Below are positions 38,401-48,362 of a stretch of DNA of 64,000 bases, piece by piece; position 1 is the first letter of the stretch; each line of letters opens with the position of its first letter. The notes beneath the pieces were generated by a model. The model ran no database searches. It saw nothing but the letters and a program-made list of their open reading frames with translations, and was not told the DNA's origin. The stretch lies in contig OZ023275.1 of NCBI GenBank assembly GCA_964007475.1, forward strand, positions 4,402,001 to 4,466,000. Reading direction: 5' to 3'. Source of the stretch: Hybos culiciformis. Lineage: Eukaryota > Arthropoda > Insecta > Diptera > Hybotidae. The position numbers were made by a program, and so were the translations under genes.

Positions 38401-41400
38401 TGAAACCTTATTTTTATATTTCTCCTTATAATGTGTACAATGTTAAATTTATTATTATTAAAGGTCGTAAAAAATTATATCTTATTTTCTTTTCTTTTTC
38501 GCTTCTATTATGTATATCTTTTTACGTTCTTCTTGAAAATCATTTTCAATATTTTCCTTTATTTCAATGCACTTTCTACATGTCAAATATTACGAATATA
38601 AATAATTATTATTATTTTTTTTTTTTCATATACTTCTCTACATAATTCTTAACGATTTTTAGCTTAACAAATTGAAAAAAGAAAATATTTTTTTTTTTTT
38701 TCAATGCCAATATCAAGAAATTTTTAATTAAAATAATAATAATAATAAAAATGAAAAAAAAAAAAAAAAGAAGAAACTAAACATTATTCATTTCATTATG
38801 TTCTATTTGCATAACATAAAAGGCATAATAATTTTTTTTATTCTTTATATATGATTGTCTATTTACGCCTTCTGTTGAAAATTCATTATTAAAAAAAAAA
38901 AAAAAAAATTTTTTTTATTTAGATTTAATTTCATTTTATTAGACATCACTATCCTCATAAGTTTTCCTTATTGCAATTACGTATAATAAATACTAAAAAA
39001 AATAAATTGACTTACATACACTATTATGTATTATTTTTTAACAAGGGTTTTTTCTTTTTTATTATTTCCAAGGATTTTTTTGTTTTAAATTTCTATATCA
39101 AGATTAAATAATTAATATTAAGTATATCTAAATCCGAGTTGAAATCTAAATACATCTTATATGATAACAGATAGGATAAAAAAAATAAAGTCGATTAGTT
39201 TACTTATAAAGTTAAGATATATACCTAAGTATTTTCAAAATTCTGAACTATATTTTTCGATAAAATTACATATTTTAAAAAACAACACAAACAGATAAAG
39301 TTAACAAATAAAAGATAATCATAATGACAATACCCTAGATCAGCGTTTCTTAAACTAGGGGTCGCGACCCCCCAACTGGGGTCGTTAGATTTTTTCATGG
39401 GGTCGCGAGAAATTCCCAATTTAAAACAACTTTCTATATAATACATATGTCTTAAATTAACAAACTTGGCAAGGTTTTTGAATTCATTTTTCAAGGTTTA
39501 GATGATTTTTTAAATACCTGAAAATTTTTGGATGTCAATTAAAAAACAGTATCTATCTTTGTCTCAAATGGCAGTTCAAATTGTTTTACCATTTTCCACC
39601 ACATATTTGTGTGAAAATGCATTTCATGCTTATTATATATTAAATCAAAATATCGGTCTGAATTGCGCAATATTGAAAATATATTGAGACCAGCGCTTTC
39701 GGAAATCGAGCCACAATTAACATTACTTTGCTCTAAAAAGCAAGTGCACCTATTACATTAAAAAATATTTTAATGTTTTATTTAATTTGAATACTAAATA
39801 ATATAACTAGAAGAGGTTATTAATCTTTATTTTTTATTAATTTCTTTATAACTAGAAAATGTTGTTTATTTTATTTTAATTTTTTATTTATTATAAATAT
39901 TTACTATTATTAGTAAATGTTATTAATTTTTTTATTACCTGAAAACGATTATTTCTCAAAAATACGTCATTTAAAATTTGGGGTCGCAATACAGAAAAGT
40001 TTAAGAAACGCTGCCGTAGATTACAACATGCCGTTCGACATGGAAACATTTTTAAAAATTTTATTTTTAAAGCTTTAAATTTTTAATTGATGTAAAGGGA
40101 AAGTCTACAATAATTTTCCAATATCTTCTGGTGAGTATAATAATAGTGTAGTATATGAAAAAGTATAGTTTTGAGCAAAACGCATTTAAAATTTTTGAAA
40201 AATTAAAAATTTATATGAAGTTTCATATATAAAATGAAATGCAATATTTTCATATTTATTTTTTTTTATAATTCAGAACTTTATTGATTCAAAAAAATAT
40301 ATCTAATTATATATAATAATTACATAATTACATTTAATCCTAAAAAGCAAAAATCTAATGCCCAATGCTATAAAAGCCTAATGGGCTTATACCTGGCAAT
40401 AAAAAATGTTAAAAAATGTTAGAACATAATTCAGATTATTCTATATAAATTCAGTACAAGTTGAAATTCAATTAAAAATTCAATTTTTTAATTCAATATA
40501 AAAAAGAAAAAAAAATACAAAGAATTTTATTGCTTAAAGTAAGTAAGTTCTACAATCCATACCTAAATTGTAATACATTTAAAAACAAAAAGATAAAAAT
40601 TTACTATGTAAATTGAAATTACTACTTTAACAAAATCATTAGTGCAATAAATTAGAAGAAATCAAAAAACAATATTTAATATGAATGAAGCAAATACTAC
40701 TTCTTTTCACTAGAAGTTTATTTAACTACTTAGTGAGAAAATTAAGTATTCAACTAATCAAACAAAGATTGTACAGATAATATACAAAAAGAGAAAAAAA
40801 AAAAGAAAAAATAAAACAAAAAATTATCACCTAAAACATGGTTGCGATTAAAATTTGGAAGAATGGATAGAAGTTGTACTCATAAAGTGGACTACGGCGA
40901 ATCCAATGGTGCTACAATCGAATAACAATGTAATTACTATCATACACTATTATTATACTGAGCAGACGATATTTTCGAAATTCTTTACATCTACTTAATT
41001 ACGAACGATAATAATTATTTTTGATTACTAGATGTAAATTTTTATTTTTTTGTTAAGTATTTATGTACATAAAAAATTATGTTCTATTCCAATATGGATT
41101 GTTTAGTAATTTGTGATTTATCTTAACTTACTTAAAAGTATCATATACATAAATCTAAATTCTTAAAACTCAATCAGTAGTTGCATGAAGTATTTATTTA
41201 GAATCGTTATAGAAATTCTTTAAAATATATGTCTTATTTTTTTTTTATATAAAATTCAATATATAAATAGAAAAATTATCGTTTATATAATTATATATAT
41301 GCAAATAATATATACCTATGTTACGTATTATTTATGTAATAAGGAGGCTACTTTAACAAAAAAAAAACATAAAACATAAAAACATAAAATATAAAAACAT

Positions 41401-44230
41401 GATAATCCTCAATGAAAATAAAATCTAATATAAATATTTCCACTTGAAAACAAAATCATAAAAAAGTAAAATATATTATATATTATATACCTATACTACT
41501 ACAACACACAACAGCAATCAACAATAAAACAAACAAAAACTTAAAAAAAAAAAAAACAAAAAATCAAAGAAAAAAATAATAATAATAAATAAAAAAAAAA
41601 TACACAAAAAAACTTTCATCGTGTGCTACAAAACTTAAAAAAAAAATTTTTTTTTTTTTTTTTTCTTGATAAAGAAGAATATTAACATAAGAAATTTTCT
41701 TCATTTTTTTATGCTTGGTAAAATTAAAATAAAAAAAAAAAAAAAAATGCTGTTTTTTTCTTATCCTTATGTCAGTTTTTTTGTTTTTTTTTTTTATTCT
41801 TTATTCTTTATATCCATATAATTTTCTGAATTACCGAAACGTGATCGGAATCCTGCTTTATTTTTCCAGCTAAGATATTCCTCAAAAAAACCAAAATATA
41901 TTGACATTTGATTGAATAAAAAAAAAAAATTTTTTTTGATTAGTATATGTCTATTATTATGTACCTACTTCCGGATCATTAAATTATATTTTTGCTTTAT
42001 TTTTTTATTTTTTTAGAGAAATATTAATGTTAAAAAAAATAACTTAAATTTTAATGGAGAGTTAAAAATAAATTATCAGAGCTTTTAGAAGTAATATTGA
42101 GTTACTTACTCAATTACAGAGATAAAATTCAAAACGTATGCCAACACTGTCAGTCGCTCCTATTGAAAGTATTAACTATGTCAAAAAACAAATTGATGGA
42201 TTTTTTAATTTAATTTAATTAAGTTGTTCGTTAAACTTTTTTTTTTCTTCAGTGAAAATGAATCTCCTTTTTTTTTATTATTGTAAGTATTCTCTTAATT
42301 CATCTCAGGAAATTTTTTTTACAGCATAATCTGCGAAATTTGATGAGGCAAGAAATTAAACAATTTTAAACAAAGTAATATTCTTTTTTTTTTTTAATAG
42401 TTTTTGTTGTTATTATTGTTGTAATGTTGAATGTGCATTTCGTAATTTTTTAATATTTCGTTTCGAATTTCGAGTTTCAGTTAATTCAAGTTTCGATAAA
42501 TTTTCTAAATTTAAAATAAAAAAAGTCAAAATGAAAGCAGTTCGCGTCCAAAAATCAAAATTCTTTGAAAATTTCAGTCACGTTATGCGTTTTCACCACA
42601 GGACGCCGATTTTCCACCATATGCAACAGGTTTTCCCCCAATTCATCATCGGGGACGCGGTAGTGGAGCTATATATCCTGATTATTCAACAGGCAACTCA
42701 TTAGGCCATATAGGACATATGGCATCAAGTACAAGCTCTCTAGCTGGCCCCGGAGGCGGTTATCAAGGTGGAAGTTGTGGTCAAGGAGGTGGTGGCAGTG
42801 GAAATGCTGGAACTAATCTAATTGTTAACTATCTACCACAAGACATGCAGGACCGTGAGCTATATTCATTATTCAGGACAATCGGTCCGGTTAATACATG
42901 CCGAATAATGAGAGATTTAAAGGTACGTTATTTACAGATTATTAAATTTTTGGTCTTACTTACTTAAGTACTTTGCGAGTTTTGTCAACGAAATGAGTTT
43001 CTTGTGAGTAATTTAAAAAAAATACCAAAAGTAAAATTAAAGGAAGTTGCGCATGCAAGAAAAGAAACATTTGGAATTATTGTTTGAGGAAGAACTTAAT
43101 GCGTTACCTTCTTAATCTTTTAAAAGTGTACATCGTGATTTTTTTTATTATAGACTGGATACAGCTATGGCTACGCATTTGTTGATTTTGTATCGGAACT
43201 TGATGCACAAAGAGCCATAAAAAGCTTGAACGGTGTTGCCGTTCGAAGTAAACGTTTGAAGGTAAAATTAAGTATAATTTTTTATCAACTAATTGTATTT
43301 AAATTGAATGAAAAGAACATTTGTATTAAGCCTATTTCTAGCCTATATTTATTTCAGTTTAGTTTTAATTTTTTATTTTTTTTTCATCATTGGTTTTGGA
43401 ATCATTTGAGGAAATTAAGTGAAACTGAAAATAACATCTATATTTATTAAAATAATTTTAATTTTTTTTTTTTTCAATCTTCAAATATTAACGATTTTTT
43501 TTTTTATATGAAATTAAGGTTTCGTTTGCAAGGCCAGGTGGTGACAACATAAAAGATACTAATTTATATGTTACAAATTTACCACGAACCATTACCGAAG
43601 ATGAGTTAGATATAATTTTTGGTAAATATGGACAAATTGTACAGAAAAATATCTTAAGAGATAAATTAACTGGTAAACCACGTGGTGTTGCATTTGTAAG
43701 GTGAGATTTATTAATTTTTAATTAGTTAAAAAGTTATGTTTTTTTAAATTTTGCGTAAAAGTTAAGAGATTTTTTTTTGTACGATAATGAAGTTCAGTTC
43801 ATAAATATCAAATAAATAAAAATTAGTAGAAAAATAATGTAAAAGGTAGTATTGAAATATTTCGGAAGATGATTTCAATATTTCGTCACATAATGCCTCC
43901 GTTTTGTTCGTTTTGGTTATTCGCTTTATAGTATATCGCTACTAGTGTATAAGCGCCATCGTGATTCGAAATTTTAAACTAATTGAATTTCTTTTTTTTA
44001 GATATAATAAACGAGAAGAAGCCCAAGAAGCGATATCAGCTTTAAACAATGTCATACCAGAAGGCGGAGTTCAACCGATCACTGTACGTGTTGCTGAAGA
44101 GCACGGCAAATATAAAGCAAATACTTATGTAATGGGAGCCAACCATGGAATGTATAGCAATGTTATGAGAGGTAGACCAAAAATTCGTTTCCCAAAAGTT
44201 CATCCATATCAAAATCCGAACTATCTCTAA
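26421..44230 (+). CDS. Sxl: Sex-lethal RNA-binding protein (two RRMs)
   Basis: Nuclear/cytoplasmic RNA-binding protein that binds U-rich RNA and controls splicing and translation. In Drosophila it is the sex-determination switch; in most other insects it is not sex-specific. Model: join(26421..26461, 37351..37399, 42578..42922, 43154..43261, 43519..43700, 44002..44230), 317 aa, all introns GT-AG. The N-terminus starts [12 protein letters not shown], then [17 protein letters not shown] and [13 protein letters not shown], all Sxl hallmarks. A Gly-rich linker leads to RRM1 (about 110-187; RNP2 [11 protein letters not shown]1 GYAFVDF) and RRM2 (about 196-274; RNP2 [11 protein letters not shown]1 RGVAFVRY). 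The linker VSFARPGG and the end of RRM2, [10 protein letters not shown], are diagnostic. The C-terminus is short ([21 protein letters not shown]). Introns 1 and 2 are about 10.9 and 5.2 kb. No in-frame male-type stop exon is evident. Confidence 0.97.
27479..27803. mobile_element. Putative MITE with CAGCGTTGCCAA termini in Sxl intron 1
   Basis: The ends TCAGCGTTGCCAA (27479-27491) and TTGGCAACGCTGA (27791-27803) are exact inverted repeats of 13 bp, about 325 bp apart. The flanks read ATTAG on both sides, with one base shared with the ends, so the target duplication length is ambiguous (4 or 5 bp). The interior is non-coding. The CAGCG start recalls the hAT-type ends at 35567 and 39341, but the duplication does not fit hAT. 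Confidence 0.55.
35214..35448. mobile_element. Foldback element, copy 2 (reverse orientation)
   Basis: Same family as 10757-11046, in reverse orientation: it begins near TAGTAGATTATTG and ends with GGGGAGAGGTAGTTGCA. The centre is a long inverted repeat pairing CAGAAAAATACATTGA with TCAATGTATTTTTCTG, with a nested ATATCAC...GTGATAT stem whose apex (CGAGACCGAAGGTCGAG) is shared with copy 3. It lies within Sxl intron 1. The outer GCATTGCAAATG segment found in copies 1 and 3 is missing. Confidence 0.75.
35567..35962. mobile_element. hAT-type MITE in Sxl intron 1
   Basis: Termini CAGCGTTTCTCAACC (35567-35581) and GGTTGAGAAACGCTG (35948-35962) are exact 15-bp inverted repeats of the CAGxG type typical of hAT elements. 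The flanks ATCTAAAT (35559-35566) and ATTTAAAT (35963-35970) are an 8-bp target duplication with one mismatch, the hAT length. The subterminal regions carry GCGACCC/GGGTCGC motifs. The 396-bp interior is non-coding, so this is a non-autonomous copy. Confidence 0.88.
35972..36064. repeat. 31-bp tandem repeat, three units
   Basis: The unit contains TTCATTATTTACGCTGATGC followed by ATCTAAAT, and starts at 35974, 36005 and 36036 with one or two substitutions each. It abuts the hAT MITE, whose target site (ATCTAAAT) matches the unit's end. The element therefore probably inserted into or next to this tandem array. Confidence 0.8.
37351..37353 (+). promoter_or_regulatory. Sxl: NAGNAG tandem splice acceptor of Sxl exon 2
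   Basis: The intron 1 acceptor reads TTTTTGCAGCAG before CGGCGG. Use of either AG keeps the frame and changes the protein only by one serine (RSSSGGR versus RSSGGR). The model above uses the upstream AG. Confidence 0.7.
39341..40013 (+). mobile_element. Decayed hAT transposon with target duplication
   Basis: The termini CAGCGTTTCTTAAACT (39341-39356) and AGTTTAAGAAACGCTG (39998-40013) are exact inverted repeats. The flanks CCCTAGAT (39333-39340) and CCGTAGAT (40014-40021) form an 8-bp target duplication with one mismatch. The 673-bp body keeps GGGGTCGCGACCCC-type subterminal motifs and the 3' end of a transposase frame. It is a deletion derivative of a hAT element of the ZBED5/Zaphod-like lineage, sitting in Sxl intron 2. 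Confidence 0.88.
39513..39761 (+). pseudogene. hAT transposase C-terminal fragment (ZBED5-like), frameshifted
   Basis: Plus-strand reading gives [19 protein letters not shown], then [17 protein letters not shown]. After a one-base frameshift near 39650 it continues [20 protein letters not shown] and [18 protein letters not shown] followed by TAA. This is the hAT dimerisation domain: FW..., LPF.TTY.CE.AFS, KYRS.L, LR.ALS.IEP, LC..KQ.H. The N-terminal zinc finger and the catalytic part are absent. It cannot encode an active transposase. Confidence 0.85.
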
Positions 44231-46631
44231 ATAAAAAAGAAAGAAAAGATTCATTCACTTAAAATTTTTGAAACAAAAAATATAAAATATATAATTAACA
44301 CTTTAATTAACGTAATAATAAAAACAAAATAATTATTATATAAATGTAATTGATAATTAAATTTAATATTTAAACTTTTTAAAAAATCAATAACATTGAT
44401 AATTAAAACAAATTAAAACTATAATCATAACAACTTTTTTAGAAAATTAATTTTTATATCTGACCACTATGAATCTGGTTTTTTGTTTTCAAAAAGTTTA
44501 TTATTTTTAATTCTTAATACACATCAAAAATCAAATGGTTTTTTTTTTTTTACCAATCTTAGTTCAACCAATTATTCGAGATTTTAATGGTATTTCCGTA
44601 TTTATAAAATTTTCTTTGATGTAGATAAGACATTTTCTTTCAGAAAATTTAATTGCTATCAAACAATATAAAAAGTTTTGCCGAATTTTGTTATTAAGAA
44701 TTATTAAGGAGAAACTTATATTTGAGCCTTTTTAAGAAGGAGTTAAACTAGTATTTTTTTAACGATAATATTTTGATGTTAATTTTAAATGTTTTTGTTT
44801 TTATGAATAAGTGAACTTGAAACATTATAATGAAACATTATTTTTAAAAAGTTTGCAAGAGCATGATAGATTAACATTTTCGGTTTAAAGGGATTATCAG
44901 TTTCGAACTTAAAACAGATTTTATCTCTAAAAAATTCGTTTGATGGATGAAAAGTTTGATAGCAAAATTAGTAAAATTAATGAAACATACATAACATTGA
45001 TTTTTTTTTTTTTTTATAAAGAACTAACTCTTTTTATGATTTCCCCAAAATAGATTAAGTTAAAAATAAAAACTAAAAATGTTTAGAAAACATATTGGAA
45101 ATTTTTTAAGAAAATAGAAGTATTTACCTAACATATTATTGATAACAGTTCTTAGAGTAGTTTAAAATAAAATTATAGCTTATTAATATCTCCAATTAAA
45201 AAAAATTTAAACTTATTTTTTAAAATAATAATTAAGTTGGGCCTTTATCAACGCAAAACCCTTTTGAATCAAACAAGTTGGTGGTTAATCAGATAAGCTG
45301 AAGTTTAAACTTTATTAGAATATTGAAGAATTTAACAAACTTTAAGTTATTCAACTAAGAACAAAGAATCTGTGACATTATCCAATAAATTACAATTCGA
45401 AAAAAATACACTATTGATAAAAATAAGTAAATTATTGTGGAAGAAGAAATTGTGTTTCTAAAAGATTATTCGTGGAACTTTTATTAATTCATGCAACAAA
45501 AATTTGAGTTCAGTCAGTAAATTTTAAATTTTTTTGTTCCAAAGTACATAGTTGTTATTAAAAAATAAATTTGCAATTTAGATTAGACCTTGTTTAGACC
45601 ATTGATTTAATCTTTGGAATCATAAAAAAAATTTAATAACTACTTATTTTAAACAATGTTACTTAGGAAGTCAACGATAATGTATTGTCATTTATTTGCA
45701 AATCAAAAATTTTAATTACTATTGGAATAAATTTAGCTATTGGGTATAACAAAAAAGAAAATAATCTATCCAATGACTATAGAATATAATTTTTTTTTTA
45801 GTATTATTAAAAATAAACACACAAATGTGCGTAGAATCTGTGATTGGAAAATAAACTTCGAATTAAATACAAACGAAACATTAAATTTTCTTAAAAAATT
45901 TCCGACTTTTGAAATCATGCCTTCATCCGAAATATAAAAATTGTTTTTTTTCTTTTTTTTTTTTTTGCGAAATTATTATAAAAGGCCCAACATTTTTCTC
46001 ATACTTATTTGTTTAAAAGATGAATAAAAAAAAAAAAAAATTATATTAAAACTTATATTATGCATTCATGGAAAAACTTTATTTTAATGAAAAAAAAATT
46101 TAATTTAAATAAAATATTCAACATCTTTAACTGTTAAGATTTTTTGATTAGAATGATAAGAACTTTGTTCTTTTATAAAATGTTTTAATGTGCGGTTAAT
46201 TTAAAATAACATTGTATTTAGAATTTTTTTTTTCATAAATATATACATATATAATATAATAACATATAAAAATATTCAAATAAATAATTAATATTGATGT
46301 GAGAATTTTTTTTGTTTTTTTTTTTTTTTTTTTTGTTTGTACCACTCTTAGATCTGATTTTTTTTCCTTAAATATAAATAATATGTATAATAATATATTA
46401 GAACTTCAATTTGTTTAAATATAATAAATATAAGCAGCAAATTTTTTTTAAGTATAATTTCCACACATAAATAGATGTTTTAAATTATGTTCTATGATTA
46501 TTTTTGACGTTCTAAATCTACATAGTAGTATCTTAATCTTAAAAGAAAATATTTAAAAAATTTAATAATATTTTATCATATTTGTATAATATTAATGGAT
46601 TAAATTCTTCTATCATTACTGTTTCTAGTGA

Positions 46632-47053
46632 TTCATTCAATTCAAATATTTTCTCATATTGTTGACTGTCAAAGTCTACACATTTTCTTCTAGACTTCTA
46701 GACTCATAGATCTGAGTCGTCAAATAATACCAAAATAACATAAAATTTGAATTTTTCACCATAAATTAAAGAAAAAAATCGAGCAATGTCAGTCTGCTTC
46801 ATTCAATTTCAGTTTAGGCCTTGTACCTGCTTTTTTTTAACAATTTTTTCATTCAATTCAAATATTTTCTCATATTGTTGACTGTCAAAGTCTACACATT
46901 TTCTTCTAGACTCATAGATCTAAGTCGACAAATAATACCAAAAGAACATAAACTTTCACCATAAGTTAAAAAAAATAAAAAAAACCAGCAACATCAGTCT
47001 GCTTCATTCAATTTCAGTTTAGGCCTTGTACCTGCTTTTTTTTAACCATTTTT
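46632..47053. repeat. 216-bp tandem duplication
   Basis: Two direct copies (about 46632-46847 and 46848-47053) share long identical segments such as TCATATTGTTGACTGTCAAA and TTCAGTTTAGGCCTTGTACC. Small indels around ACTTCTAGACTCATAG and within A runs separate them. The unit has no open frame. High identity in such A/T-rich non-coding DNA implies a fairly recent local duplication. Confidence 0.9.
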
Positions 47054-47603
47054 TTTTTATAAAGCGAATTGAAATATTTGTGTATAGATAAATGGAGATG
47101 TTAACAGGTTAGGTAACCGGGCGAAATAAGGTAATTTTTTTTTCTCGCAATTTTTTTTTGTTTTTTTTTTTGTTTTTTTTCAGATAAAATTTATCAGAGA
47201 AACCGCACAATTTTACCTATATATAATTTTTTTTTAAATTAAAGAATTTGGTAAGTAAGATTTTTTTTTTTAACTAATTTTTTTTTTTTTTTGCCCCTGC
47301 TACTTTTTTTTTTTTTTTATTTAAAAATATATAAATGTATAAAACAACATATATATACATTTTTTTTAACGCTGATTTTTGTTTTTTTTTTTCTTTTTGT
47401 TTTTTTTTTTCCTAAAAAATATATTGATATTTTTTTTAGACTTCAAAATTTATAATACTTATTGTAATATTTACCAATATGAAGGAAAAAAAAGTATAGC
47501 AAAATCGAATATGAAAATAAAAAAATATATATATTATATAGGTATGAAATAATTTTCCGATACACCAATTTAACTAAAATTTACAATTCTAGTGTGAATA
47601 AGA

Positions 47604-47656
47604 ATAATGGAATAATTTAGGTAATAGAGAATAATTTAGGTAATAGAGAATAATTT
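47604..47656. repeat. Short tandem repeat, about 20-bp unit
   Basis: The unit AATAATTTAGGTAATAGAG occurs twice and begins a third time, downstream of the T-rich tracts. It is a minor feature of A/T-rich non-coding DNA. Confidence 0.6.
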
Positions 47657-48248
47657 AAAGTGAAGGTTTTTTTTTTGTGATTGATCAATCATTGACTTAC
47701 AAGCTTATTACAAAGTGATTGTAGTAATTTTTTATAGTGTTAGGTAACAATAATTTCTTTATACGATTCGAAATAATTTTTTTTTTGTTTATAATAAAAA
47801 ATAAGTTTATATCAGAACTCTTCATAGTGAACAATATAAAAAAAAATTTAATTCACATTCATAATTTATTGATGGAAAAATTTACGTACAAAGTAAAATT
47901 TGAATGGAAATGTTTATTTTTGGAAATAATTCTGTAAATGTATTTTAAAGATATTTACGAAAATAGTTTTTTTTTTTATTCCACAAGAAAAACGCAACGA
48001 CTTGTTTTATTTGAATAGGTAGCTTATTATTTAATAATCAATGATGTGTTAATTTTTGTTATATATTTTTTTCTAATCATTTGGTAACTTACGAAAGGTT
48101 TTATAGGGAATTTAAATAATAATTCTAATAATTTTTTTGTTCCATAACTTTATTTCTATATTACAATATTAACTAAAATTATTTTTCTTTTCTTTTCTAT
48201 AATTTTATATGATGCCGACAACAATAATAAATTTTATATTATGTTTTG

Positions 48249-48362
48249 ATGCAATTGTACAACTTGATATTATTCGCTGCTGCATTTTATACTAAAGATC
48301 CAAGATTTGCCGGTTTAGATGGATTATATAGAAAAAAATCGTATCATTATCCATTTTTATAA
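48249..48362 (+). CDS. Small 37-codon ORF of unknown status
   Basis: ATG to TAA, 37 codons, beginning MQLYNLILFAAAFYTKDP and ending in a Lys/Tyr/His-containing tail (YRKKSYHYPFL). The codons and base composition are more mixed than the surrounding DNA. No AG acceptor lies just upstream in a usable position, so it is not an obvious alternative Sxl terminal exon. It could be a short peptide gene, a conserved 3' UTR block or chance. I do not recognise it. Confidence 0.2.
   Translation: MQLYNLILFAAAFYTKDPRFAGLDGLYRKKSYHYPFL

Larger units (their letters stand above)
37400..42577 (+). other. Sxl: Sxl intron 2 (5.2 kb)
   Basis: A/T-rich intron with a decayed hAT transposon (39341-40013) and many T runs of nine or more, including one of about 18 near 41648 and one near 42386 shortly before exon 3. 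A compositionally distinct patch at 40848-40925 holds a 20-codon frame, but I find no acceptor or donor that would make it an exon. Confidence 0.65.
44231..48248 (+). other. Region 3' of the Sxl stop, possible long 3' UTR
   Basis: A/T-rich, without supported coding exons. The first AATAAA-like signals appear within about 100 bases of the stop (near 44315), and many more follow. From about 45940 to 47420 there is an unusually dense series of T runs of 8-20. On RNA these would be U-tracts of the type Sxl binds. How far the transcript extends cannot be told from sequence. Confidence 0.4.

Noticed and set aside
40848..40925. Alternative Sxl exon with a 20-codon frame
   Set aside because: Compositionally distinct, but no usable acceptor or donor flanks it and the peptide resembles nothing in Sxl.
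26462..42577. A Drosophila-style male-specific stop exon in Sxl
   Set aside because: No exon-like segment with the expected splice sites and stop was found; the female/male switch is known only from drosophilids.
42719..42967. Sxl translation starting at the internal methionine at 42719
   Set aside because: Upstream exons encode strongly conserved Sxl sequence in frame; the internal ATG is just a methionine in the linker.
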